Positions 7,333-14,141 of a DNA stretch of 15,366 nucleotides are shown here, one piece after another (the stretch's first letter is position 1; each line of letters opens with the position of its first letter). A program made the position numbers and the translations under genes. Location of the stretch: the NCBI GenBank assembly GCA_012839485.1, contig DUNF01000079.1, positions 1-15,366 of the forward strand, read 5' to 3'. Below the pieces are notes generated by a model. It did not search any database, was not told the origin of the DNA, and worked only from the letters and a program-made list of their open reading frames with translations. Source of the stretch: Acholeplasmataceae bacterium. Lineage in GTDB: Bacteria; Bacillota_I; Bacilli_A; ML615J-28; CAG-698.

Positions 7333-8837
7333 TGAAGAATAGTCTAGGACGTAAAATCCCTAAAGGGTATTCTTTGTTTGAATCATCTAAAGCTTTTGAA
7401 AATAAAAAAAGAGTCTTAATACCTGAAGTTAAAACTAAAAATAGAGAAAAGTTAGTTAAATCTTATTCTGAAGTTTTTGATCAATTAGGAATTAAAGATG
7501 GTATGACTTTATCTTTTCACCATCATTTACGTAATGGGGATCAAGTTTTAAATGCTTGTATGGAAGAAGTTAAGAAAAGAAATTTAAAGAATTTAACTAT
7601 TGCATCAAGTGCAATCTTTCCTAATAATGAGATTTTAGTTGAGTTAATTAGAAATAAGAATGTTACTAATATCTATACTAACTACTTAAATGGACCAGTA
7701 GCAGAAGCTATAAGTCATGGAGAGTTAGAAGGAATCTTAATTATGCAAACTCATGGGGGTAGAGCAAGATCAATTGAAGCGGGTGAGCTAAAAATTGATG
7801 TTGCCTTTATTGCAACTCCTGCTGCTACTAAAGAAGGTGATGGTAGTGGTGTTGATGGTAAGAATCCTTGTGGGGTATTAGGATATCCGATTCCTGATAT
7901 GTTATATGCAAAGAAAAAAGTAGTCGTTACTGATACTTTAGTTGATAAGTTAACTATTATTGATATAAAGAAAGAATATATTGACTATGTTTTAATTGTT
8001 GATTCAATTGGTGATAGCAAAGGTATTGTAAGTGGTACTACCCAAGTAACTTTTGATCCAATTGGTCTAAAGATTGCAAAAGATGCAACACAGCTTCTAT
8101 ATGAATTAGGTGTAATTAAAAATGGTTTTTCCATGCAAACTGGTGCTGGTGGAACATCACTAGCTGTTGCAAGTTTTGTCAGGGAAAAGATGTTACAAGA
8201 AGGCATTAAAGGCAAGATGGCAAGTGGAGGAATTACTGCTTATTTTGTTTCAATGCTTGAAGAAGGACTTATTGAAGAGATAAGAGACGTTCAATGTTTT
8301 GATTTAGAAGCAATTCAAAGTTATAAGAAAAATGAAAAACATTATCTTATGAGTGCATCTAAATATGCTAATCCTTATGATGAGCCAGTAGTAAATGATT
8401 TAAGTTTTATGATTTTAGGCGCAACAGAGATTGATTTAGACTTTAATGTTAATGTAACTACATCTAGTAATGGGGTTATTATGGGAGGATCTGGTGGGCA
8501 TTCTGATGCTGCTTATGGTGCAGATATTGCTTTAGTTGTAGCTAAAACAATGAATGCAAGAATTCCAATTATTAAAAAAGCTGTAACTACAATTACAACA
8601 CCAGGTAGTGATATTGATTGTTTAGTTACAGAAAGAGGAATTGCGATTAATCCTAAAAGAAAAGATTTACTAGAAAAATTAAAAATGAGTAAATTAAATA
8701 TTGTTTCAATTGAAGAATTGATGAACTTAACTTATCAGTTTACAAGAGAACCTAAGCCTTTTGAGCACAAGGATAGAGTTGTTGGTTTAGTCGAATATCG
8801 AGATGGAACAATAATTGATGTATTATATCAAGTTTAA
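7332..8837 (+). CDS. citF: Citrate/citramalate lyase alpha subunit (acyl-ACP transferase)
   Basis: This 501-residue CitF-family protein exchanges the acetyl group on the carrier protein for the substrate, releasing acetate and forming citramalyl-ACP (inferred) or citryl-ACP. Family blocks include SFHHHLRNGD (61-70), THGGRARSIEAGE (about 140-152), GDGSGVDGKNPCGVLGY (about 169-185), MQTGAGGTSLAVA and GGSGGHSDAAYGAD. The ATG overlaps the citE stop by one base. It is the last gene of the operon, and its stop codon already belongs to the terminator hairpin. Together with citD and citE it forms a complete lyase. No citC acetyl ligase, citrate transporter or oxaloacetate decarboxylase lies beside it, which also favours citramalate as substrate. 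Confidence 0.95.
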   Translation: MKNSLGRKIPKGYSLFESSKAFENKKRVLIPEVKTKNREKLVKSYSEVFDQLGIKDGMTLSFHHHLRNGDQVLNACMEEVKKRNLKNLTIASSAIFPNNEILVELIRNKNVTNIYTNYLNGPVAEAISHGELEGILIMQTHGGRARSIEAGELKIDVAFIATPAATKEGDGSGVDGKNPCGVLGYPIPDMLYAKKKVVVTDTLVDKLTIIDIKKEYIDYVLIVDSIGDSKGIVSGTTQVTFDPIGLKIAKDATQLLYELGVIKNGFSMQTGAGGTSLAVASFVREKMLQEGIKGKMASGGITAYFVSMLEEGLIEEIRDVQCFDLEAIQSYKKNEKHYLMSASKYANPYDEPVVNDLSFMILGATEIDLDFNVNVTTSSNGVIMGGSGGHSDAAYGADIALVVAKTMNARIPIIKKAVTTITTPGSDIDCLVTERGIAINPKRKDLLEKLKMSKLNIVSIEELMNLTYQFTREPKPFEHKDRVVGLVEYRDGTIIDVLYQV

Positions 8838-8858
8838 GACCTTCGGGTCTTTTTCTTT
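8836..8858 (+). terminator. UUCG-loop terminator of the glm-mal-cit operon
   Basis: AAGACC-TTCG-GGTCTT forms a 6-bp stem with the stable C(UUCG)G tetraloop and runs into a T-rich tract. The 5' arm uses the last two bases of the citF TAA stop codon, so there is no spacer. Confidence 0.92.
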
Positions 8859-8870
8859 ATTTAGGTTATA

Positions 8871-8884
8871 ATTTGTGTTATAAT
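8871..8884 (+). promoter_or_regulatory. Extended -10 promoter for citXG-murI
   Basis: TGT-TATAAT (8876-8884) is an extended -10 element. The upstream -35 region is poor. The predicted leader is only about 10-15 bases, because AAGGAG (8892-8897) precedes the ATG at 8904 by six bases. Nearly the same 16-base string recurs before queG. Confidence 0.7.
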
Positions 8885-8903
8885 ATTATATAAGGAGATA
8901 AAA

Positions 8904-10205
8904 ATGGGCGATAGAATTATTCCAAAAACAAAAAAAGATCGTGAACAAGAAGAATTAAAAGCTTATATGGTAGATGATAATGTCTATTTTGTAGTTCATG
9001 CAAATGTACCTAATAATTTACTTGATAAGTATTATGATGATTTTCTTGTAGAGTATTTTTATCTTTATTTAAAAAATGAGTTCAAAGTTATTGGTGATAA
9101 GTTTGTTTATGATAATGATGGTTCATATTTTTTCTTACATCTTGACTCTAAAGATCCAATTTTCTTAAAACAAAGAACTGTTAGAATTGAAGAAACTCAT
9201 CCATTAGGAAGGTTAATAGATATTGATGTTTATCATAAAACAACTAAATCAATTAGAAGAGAAGATGCGGGGCTTAAGTTAAGACGTAAATGTTTTATTT
9301 GTGAGCGTGATAGTTATCAGTGTAGGTGGGAGAAAACTCATACAGATTTAGAATATAGTACTTATATTCAAACGATAATCTTAAATTTTCTAAAAGACAA
9401 AGTTCAAGAATTATCTTTAAAAGCGATGATGTTAGAACTAGATTTAGATCCTAAGTTTGGTTTAGTTACAAAAACTAGTCAAGGAAGTCATCCTGATATG
9501 GACTATAACTTGATGAAAAACAGTGCTTATTTTTTATCAAATAAACTAAAAGATTATGTAACGTTAGGTTTTGAAACGAAATTGCGTGATAATTTATATC
9601 CGGATATTAAGAATTTAGGTAAAAAACATGAAAAAGCATTATTAGAAAATGCAGGTGGAGTTAATACTTATAAAGGATTACACTTTTTATTAGGATATAC
9701 TGTTACTGCTTTTGGCTTTATTTGTTCACATAATGTGAAACTAAAAGATAGATATAGAGGATTAATAAATAAAATTAAAATTTCAGGGCAATCTCTTTTC
9801 TTTGAATTTTTAGGTGAGCCTCAAACTACTGGCGAAAAACTGTTCAAAGCTTATGGAATTTTAGGTGCTAGAGGGGAAGTTTTTTATGGTTTAAGAACTG
9901 CTCAAAGGGCTTTGAGAGTATTAGAAAAGTATGGGAATTTATCTAATGAAGCTCTAACAATGGCTTTAATTGAGATCGTAAGAAGTACTACTGATACTGT
10001 GCTTTTTGCAAGGGCTAAAACAGAAGAAAGCTATCGTCATTTTAAAGATTTAATTACTTCAATCAAAGTTTATGATGAGGTAAGAATTAAAGAAGTTACA
10101 GAAGAGTGTATTAAAAACAATATAAGTATTGGTGGATCAGCTGATATTTTAGTTGTAGCGATATTTTTATATTTATTAAGAGAGGAGTTTTTTGGCCGTG
10201 AATAA
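8904..10205 (+). CDS. citXG: CitX-CitG fusion: lyase prosthetic-group synthase and transferase
   Basis: This 433-residue protein joins two maturation enzymes of citrate/citramalate lyase. The N-terminal part (about 1-150) is CitX, which attaches phosphoribosyl-dephospho-CoA to the carrier serine (EC 2.7.7.61). It shows HPLGRLIDIDV (99-109) and C130, C133, C140 and H146 of the RRxCxxC...C...H region. The C-terminal part (about 155-433) is CitG, the triphosphoribosyl-dephospho-CoA synthase (EC 2.4.2.52), with KFGLVTKTSQGSHPDMDY (184-201), GGVNTYKG (251-258), GARGE (321-325) and GGSADILV (410-417). CitX-CitG fusions are known in some bacteria. It follows the lyase operon from its own promoter and should act on CitD. 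The frame is continuous, so this is a real fusion and not an assembly join. Confidence 0.93.
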   Translation: MGDRIIPKTKKDREQEELKAYMVDDNVYFVVHANVPNNLLDKYYDDFLVEYFYLYLKNEFKVIGDKFVYDNDGSYFFLHLDSKDPIFLKQRTVRIEETHPLGRLIDIDVYHKTTKSIRREDAGLKLRRKCFICERDSYQCRWEKTHTDLEYSTYIQTIILNFLKDKVQELSLKAMMLELDLDPKFGLVTKTSQGSHPDMDYNLMKNSAYFLSNKLKDYVTLGFETKLRDNLYPDIKNLGKKHEKALLENAGGVNTYKGLHFLLGYTVTAFGFICSHNVKLKDRYRGLINKIKISGQSLFFEFLGEPQTTGEKLFKAYGILGARGEVFYGLRTAQRALRVLEKYGNLSNEALTMALIEIVRSTTDTVLFARAKTEESYRHFKDLITSIKVYDEVRIKEVTEECIKNNISIGGSADILVVAIFLYLLREEFFGRE

Positions 10206-10959
10206 GAAAATTGGTGTATTTGATTCAGGATTAGGCGGAATTACAGTTTTAAATTATTTAAAAGATTTCTATCCTAATTATGATTTTATCTATTTAGCTG
10301 ATAGTTTAAACTGTCCTTATGGAGAAAAAACAAGTAAAGAAATTGAGAATTTAGTCACAAAAAACACACTCTTTTTAGAAAGCTTAGGGGTTGAAGTAGT
10401 AGTTATTGCTTGCAATACTGCTAGTGCAAATAGTGGTGATGTAGAAAGATATACGCAAATTCCGATTGTTAGAATCATAAAACCTACTGCTTTAGCAGCA
10501 TTAAAAAAGACTAAAACAAACAATATTTTAGTCTTAGCTACGAACCTTACAATTGAAAATAAGGCTTATGATAAGTATTTAGAAGGAGTAAATATTTATT
10601 CAGTAAAGGGATCAAGGCTTGTTCCTATAGTAGAATCGGGGTTAATGGATACGAAAGAAGCAGATAGAGTAGTCTTAGAATTACTAGATGGTTATCAAAA
10701 TAAAGGTATTGATACACTAATTTTAGGTTGTACACACTTTCCTTTATTAAAAATGAGCATCAAAAAAGTGATGCCAGATGTTGTTTTAGTTGATTCTTTT
10801 GAGCCTGTAAGGGGCGAACTTGAAGCTTTGATAGGTAAAGGTGAAGCGGGAAAGATGCAAAAAATCACTTTATATACGACAGGAAAGATAGAAGATTTTA
10901 AGAAACAACTAGGAATTTTTCATTTAGAAAATGCAATAATAAAAGAAGCAAGGATTTAA
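10198..10959 (+). CDS. murI: Glutamate racemase
   Basis: This is a 253-residue aspartate/glutamate racemase-fold enzyme (EC 5.1.1.3). The two catalytic cysteines are visible in IACNTASA (about C72) and LGCTHFPLL (about C178), with FDSGLGG near the N-terminus and CPYGEKT in the first lobe. I prefer the GTG at 10198, ten bases after GAGGAG (10182-10187), starting MNKKIGVFDSG. A TTG at 10192 is possible but only four bases from that site. The start overlaps the citXG stop by eight bases, so the two genes are co-transcribed. In most bacteria MurI makes D-glutamate for peptidoglycan. Here, between genes for glutamate fermentation, it could also feed D-glutamate into the L-glutamate pool. The sequence does not decide between them. 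Confidence 0.93.
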   Translation: MNKKIGVFDSGLGGITVLNYLKDFYPNYDFIYLADSLNCPYGEKTSKEIENLVTKNTLFLESLGVEVVVIACNTASANSGDVERYTQIPIVRIIKPTALAALKKTKTNNILVLATNLTIENKAYDKYLEGVNIYSVKGSRLVPIVESGLMDTKEADRVVLELLDGYQNKGIDTLILGCTHFPLLKMSIKKVMPDVVLVDSFEPVRGELEALIGKGEAGKMQKITLYTTGKIEDFKKQLGIFHLENAIIKEARI

Positions 10960-10975
10960 ATCCTTGCTTTATTTT
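10946..10975. terminator. Bidirectional terminator between convergent murI and hydratase genes
   Basis: Bases 10946-10969 are a perfect 24-base palindrome (arms AAGCAAGGATTT and AAATCCTTGCTT) followed by a T-rich stretch on the plus strand, with A-rich sequence before it serving the minus strand. It contains the murI TAA (10957-10959), and its last base is the last base of the minus-strand hydratase gene. Confidence 0.88.
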
Positions 10976-11517
10976 TGGTATTTTTTTCTATTTTCTTTTG
11001 GTAAGTTTCCACCAATTGAGTCGTTAGTTACGATTGCCTTAAACTCTTCAACATCAAACTTATATACAGCTTCAGCTCCTAATTCAGGATAAGCAATTAA
11101 AGTAACATTTTTTACTGATTCACTAATTAGTGTAGCAGCACCACCAGTTGCTTGAAGGTAGACTGCTTTTTGATCAATTAGAGCTTTATAGAATTCTTCT
11201 GATCTATCGCCTTTACCAATCATTACTCTTACACCTTCCTTCATAAGAGTAGGTGAATAAGGATCCATACGGTAACTTGAAGTTGGTCCACAAGGTCCAA
11301 TAACTCTACCTGGCTTTTTAGGTGCTGGGCCAGTATAGTAAATAATTGCATTCTTGGCATCAAAAGGTAAGTCTTTACCTTCTTTTATTAGCTCAACTAG
11401 TCTTTGATGAGCAGCATCACGAGCAGTATAAATTGTTCCTGTTATTAAAACAATATCACCAGCACGTAAAGATTCAATATCTTTATCAGTTAAAGGAGTT
11501 TTTAATTTCTTAATCAT
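10969..11517 (-). CDS. Class I fumarase-type hydratase beta subunit, probable mesaconase
   Basis: This 182-residue protein matches the C-terminal half of class I (Fe-S, heat-labile) fumarases, encoded separately as a beta subunit. Conserved blocks are LITGTIYTARDAAHQR (about 24-39), YYTGPAP (60-66) and GPCGPTSSYRMDPY (74-87). The last two form the swivelling substrate-binding domain. It starts directly after the alpha subunit stop (TAAATG on the minus strand), with AAGGTGA five bases upstream. Two-subunit enzymes of this type act on fumarate, L-tartrate or mesaconate. Next to methylaspartate ammonia-lyase and a citramalate lyase, hydration of mesaconate to (S)-citramalate (EC 4.2.1.34) is the most economical role. 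Fumarase activity is also possible. Confidence 0.92.
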   Translation of the reverse strand: MIKKLKTPLTDKDIESLRAGDIVLITGTIYTARDAAHQRLVELIKEGKDLPFDAKNAIIYYTGPAPKKPGRVIGPCGPTSSYRMDPYSPTLMKEGVRVMIGKGDRSEEFYKALIDQKAVYLQATGGAATLISESVKNVTLIAYPELGAEAVYKFDVEEFKAIVTNDSIGGNLPKENRKKYQK

Positions 11518-12360
11518 TTAAATCACCTTCACTTTGTGACGCATTGCATGGCACTGTAAGTTTACTGCTACGGGTAGGCTAGCAATATGACAAGGATAAG
11601 TATTTACTTTAACTGCTAGAGCAGTTTTCGTTCCCCCTAGTCCCATTGGTCCTACGCCTAAATTATTAATTGCTTCTAATAGTTCTTTTTCAAGTTTACG
11701 TTCAGCTTCACCTTCAGCCTCATCATCAACTTCTCTTAAGATTATTGCTTCTTTCGCAAGTATTGCCGCCTTTTCTAAATTACCACCAATACCAACACCA
11801 ACTAAAATTGGAGGGCAAGGTTTACCACCTGCTTTTTCTACTGTCTCTAACACGAACTTTTTTATACCTTCAATTCCATCAGCTGGAATCATCATTTTTA
11901 AAGCGCTACAGTTTTCTGCTCCGCCACCTTTAGGTGCAGCAGTTATTTTTATTTTATCGCCAGAAACAATTTTTGTATGAATGATTGCAGGGGTATTATC
12001 TCCAGTATTTATTCTTGTTAGGGGATTAGAAACAACTGATTTTCGTAAATAGCCTTCAGTATAGGCTTTAGCTACCCCTTTGTTTATGGCTTCTTCTAAA
12101 TTACCTTCAAAATAAACTTTTGAGCCTATTTCTAAAAAGATTACTGCTTGACCAGTATCTTGGCATAAAGGTAGGTCTAGCTTACAAGCTAGGTAATCAT
12201 TTTCTAAAATTTGACTAATTATATCTTTTCCTATTTCTGACTTTTCTTCTAATTTTGCCTTTTCTAAAAGCTTTAATTCTTTTTCTCCTAAGTTAATACA
12301 AGCATCATATAATAATTCTGCGACTGTATCTTCAATTAGTTTTAAATCTATTTTCCTCAT
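11518..12360 (-). CDS. Class I fumarase-type hydratase alpha subunit, probable mesaconase
   Basis: This subunit of about 280 residues carries the 4Fe-4S cluster of a class I fumarase-type hydro-lyase. Counting from the upstream GTG, C69 (LPLCQDTG), C185 (GKPCPP) and C273 (NLQCHAMRH) have the spacing of the three cluster ligands I remember in class I fumarases; C154 is an extra cysteine. GDNTPAIIHT and APKGGGAEN are also family blocks. The start should be the ATG at 12360. The GTG at 12369 lies inside AAGGTGA (12372-12366), which is a ribosome binding site well placed for 12360. It forms a two-gene operon with the beta subunit. Being an Fe-S enzyme, it implies an anaerobic or oxygen-poor cytoplasm. 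Confidence 0.93.
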   Translation of the reverse strand: MRKIDLKLIEDTVAELLYDACINLGEKELKLLEKAKLEEKSEIGKDIISQILENDYLACKLDLPLCQDTGQAVIFLEIGSKVYFEGNLEEAINKGVAKAYTEGYLRKSVVSNPLTRINTGDNTPAIIHTKIVSGDKIKITAAPKGGGAENCSALKMMIPADGIEGIKKFVLETVEKAGGKPCPPILVGVGIGGNLEKAAILAKEAIILREVDDEAEGEAERKLEKELLEAINNLGVGPMGLGGTKTALAVKVNTYPCHIASLPVAVNLQCHAMRHKVKVI

Positions 12361-12378
12361 TTTTATCACCTTGCTTTA

Positions 12379-12384
12379 ATTATA
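12379..12384 (-). promoter_or_regulatory. -10 box for the hydratase alpha/beta operon
   Basis: Read on the minus strand this is TATAAT, placed just before the ribosome binding site AAGGTGA. I see no good -35 box at 17 bases. It is back to back with the queG promoter. Confidence 0.55.
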
Positions 12385-12410
12385 CTATATTTTTAGAGAT
12401 TTTAGTAGTG

Positions 12411-12424
12411 ATTTGTGTTAAAAT
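12411..12424 (+). promoter_or_regulatory. Extended -10 promoter for queG-trmL
   Basis: TGT-TAAAAT (12416-12424) is an extended -10 element in a string (ATTTGTGTTAAAATAT, 12411-12426) that differs by one base from the one before citXG at 8871-8886. The leader is short, with AAGGTGAGG at 12431-12439. Confidence 0.6.
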
Positions 12425-12441
12425 ATAGAGAAGGTGAGGCT

Positions 12442-13338
12442 ATGAAAAGAGAGTTAATTAAAAGTAGTTATCCTTTTGGAATTATTGAATATCAAAAGTA
12501 TTTAGAATATATTAACCAAAAAGGTCCTAAAAAATATAAAGATATGAAATCATTAATTGTTTTCATTTATCCTTTTTCCAACACTTTAGTTAAAGGTAAA
12601 TATTTACCAGCTAAGTTTGCTTATGGGAAAGACTATCATCAAGAAGTTAAGGAATTAATTGAAGATGCAATTAAAGATCTTAAACTAACTAACTATGAAA
12701 TTAAAGTTGATGTAAGTAGTCTAAAAGAGAAAACTTGTGCTTACTTAGCAGGGTTAGGTTTAATTGGGAAGAATAGTTTACTTATTAATGAAAAGTATGG
12801 ATCTTATATTGCAATTGGAATTGTGATTACTGATGAAGTATTTAATGAGTATGATAGACCAATTGAAGGTGATTATTGCAAGGATTGTAATAGGTGTATT
12901 AAGGCTTGCCCTAACAAGGCATTAAGTAGTGATGGTTTAGATAAGAAGAAGTGCTTATCTTATTTAAATCAAAGTAAAAGTACTGACTATTTATTTTTTG
13001 ATAAGATGAAGTATTTATATGGGTGCGATATATGCCAAGATGTGTGTCCTTATAATAAGATAGAAGATTATGGATTAGATAGTTTCTTAATTGACGAAGA
13101 GGCATATTTATCATTAGAAGAGTTAAAATCAATGGATGAAAAAGAATATTTAGAAAAGTATCAAGATAAAACTTTTAATTGGATAGGGTATTTACCGATG
13201 GTTCGTAATTTGTTGGTATTAAAGGTAAATAATAAGGATATAACAAAGAAAGAATTAGAATTCTTTCAAGAAAAGCATAAGAGTGAAAAATGGTTTTATG
13301 ACCATATTGAATATTTAAAGGAGAAGTTAGATGAATAA
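12442..13338 (+). CDS. queG: Epoxyqueuosine reductase (cobalamin-dependent)
   Basis: This 298-residue enzyme performs the last step of queuosine synthesis in tRNA, reducing epoxyqueuosine (EC 1.17.99.6) with cobalamin and two 4Fe-4S clusters. Cluster ligands are C146, C149, C152 and C156 (CKDCNRCIKACP), then C171 (KKCLSYL), C195, C198 and C202 (CDICQDVCPYN). D90 in KVDVSS fits the family's catalytic aspartate, and AGLGLIGKNSLL (102-113) is the usual glycine-rich block. I chose the ATG at 12442 after AAGGTGAGG; a GTG at 12415 falls in the promoter. The protein is shorter than the 380 or so residues usual in model species, mainly because the C-terminal HEAT-like region is reduced. With glutamate mutase, it is a second B12 user in the window. 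Confidence 0.93.
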   Translation: MKRELIKSSYPFGIIEYQKYLEYINQKGPKKYKDMKSLIVFIYPFSNTLVKGKYLPAKFAYGKDYHQEVKELIEDAIKDLKLTNYEIKVDVSSLKEKTCAYLAGLGLIGKNSLLINEKYGSYIAIGIVITDEVFNEYDRPIEGDYCKDCNRCIKACPNKALSSDGLDKKKCLSYLNQSKSTDYLFFDKMKYLYGCDICQDVCPYNKIEDYGLDSFLIDEEAYLSLEELKSMDEKEYLEKYQDKTFNWIGYLPMVRNLLVLKVNNKDITKKELEFFQEKHKSEKWFYDHIEYLKEKLDE

Positions 13339-13846
13339 TATTGTTTTGTTTGAACCTGAGATTCCTCAAAATACAGGAAATATAATGAGAACAGCCTTAG
13401 CTACTAATTTTAAAGTTCATTTAATTGAACCTTTAGGATTTAAGTTAGATGATGTTTCAATAAAAAGAAGTGGAGCTAATCATGTAAAGCATGTAGACTA
13501 TTTTGTTTATTCATCTTGGGATGATTTTGTATCTAAAAATAAAGGTGAGTTTTACTTTTATACACGATATGGTTTAAAAACTTATACAGAAGTTGATTTA
13601 AGTGATACAAGTAAAAACTATTATTATATTTTTGGGAAGGAATCTACTGGCATTGATAAAGAGATTTTAAAGACAAATTTAGATCGTTGTTTAAGACTGC
13701 CGATGAATGAACATATGAGGTCACTAAATTTAAGTAATACAGTAGCAATTATTTGCTATGATGCATTAAGACAACAAGGATTTCCAGGACTTTCAATCTT
13801 TGAGCCAGAAATCCAAAAAGGTAAAGACTTTTTACTAAAGAAGTAA
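13331..13846 (+). CDS. trmL: tRNA (cytidine/uridine-34-2'-O)-methyltransferase
   Basis: This 171-residue SPOUT-family enzyme has a trefoil knot and uses S-adenosylmethionine to methylate the 2'-O of the wobble base of tRNA-Leu (EC 2.1.1.207). Family motifs are FEPEIPQNTGNIMRTA (7-22), IFGKESTGI (100-108) and LRLPMNEHMRSLNLSNTVAI (121-140), the last two forming the knot and cofactor site. Its ATG overlaps the queG stop by eight bases, so both anticodon-34 modification genes are translated as one unit. The length is normal for the YibK/CspR group. Confidence 0.95.
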   Translation: MNNIVLFEPEIPQNTGNIMRTALATNFKVHLIEPLGFKLDDVSIKRSGANHVKHVDYFVYSSWDDFVSKNKGEFYFYTRYGLKTYTEVDLSDTSKNYYYIFGKESTGIDKEILKTNLDRCLRLPMNEHMRSLNLSNTVAIICYDALRQQGFPGLSIFEPEIQKGKDFLLKK

Positions 13847-13857
13847 AAAGTCTTTTT
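13823..13857 (+). terminator. Terminator of queG-trmL
   Basis: AAAGACTTTTTAC (13823-13835) pairs perfectly with GTAAAAAGTCTTT (13843-13855) around a 7-base loop and ends in a T run. The 3' arm contains the trmL TAA (13844-13846), so the hairpin begins within the coding sequence. Confidence 0.9.
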
Positions 13858-13865
13858 ACTTTTAA

Positions 13866-13894
13866 TTGACAAAAACTTTAAAGGTGATTATAAT
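13866..13894 (+). promoter_or_regulatory. Consensus promoter of the B12-riboswitch transcript
   Basis: A perfect TTGACA (13866-13871) and a perfect TATAAT (13889-13894) are separated by 17 bases. This is the strongest-looking promoter in the window. Transcription should begin near 13901, at the start of the riboswitch. Confidence 0.92.
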
Positions 13895-13898
13895 ATAG

Positions 13899-14050
13899 AT
13901 ACTTGGTGTATACACATAAAAAGGAATTAGGTTATGCCTAAGCTGTCCCAGCAGCCGTTGGAGATGATGAAAGATTTAAAGGCCACTGATTTTAATCGGG
14001 AAGGTAAATCAAGTAAAGTGAATCTCTAAGCCGGAAGACTTACCAAGTAT
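13899..14050 (+). promoter_or_regulatory. Cobalamin riboswitch (aptamer)
   Basis: The closing helix P1 is formed by ATACTTGGT (13899-13907) and ACCAAGTAT (14042-14050), nine pairs. Between them are the conserved core pieces of B12 aptamers: GCCACTG (13982-13988), CGGGAAGG (13997-14004) and the B12 box AAGCCGGAAGACTTACC (14028-14044). The size is normal for a compact class. I cannot tell adenosylcobalamin from methyl- or hydroxocobalamin preference without folding. It lies in a 295-base non-coding stretch (13847-14141) before the lipoprotein gene, so it should repress that gene when B12 is abundant. Confidence 0.9.
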
Positions 14051-14051
14051 T

Positions 14052-14093
14052 AAAAAACTAACATTCCCTGGGGGTGGAAATGGGGCTTTTTTC
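14052..14093 (+). terminator. Probable riboswitch expression platform (attenuator)
   Basis: Just after P1, A52-A57 can pair with the T run at 14087-14092, and CATTCCC (14062-14068) with GGAAATG (14076-14082), with one mismatch. The result is a GC-containing hairpin ending in CTTTTTT, consistent with a conditional transcription terminator. A second hairpin, TTTGGT (14095-14100) with ACCAAA (14110-14115), follows. The exact switching fold is not resolved. Confidence 0.6.
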
Positions 14094-14141
14094 ATTTGGT
14101 CCTGTTTTTACCAAAAAAATTAAAAATAGGAGGTTTATAAA

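Noticed and set aside
11670..11933. Plus-strand open frame inside the hydratase alpha gene
   Set aside because: It encodes a leucine/histidine-rich low-complexity peptide and is antisense to a well-conserved enzyme gene.
12361..12369. GTG start for the hydratase alpha subunit
   Set aside because: It falls inside AAGGTGA, which is the ribosome binding site for the ATG at 12360.
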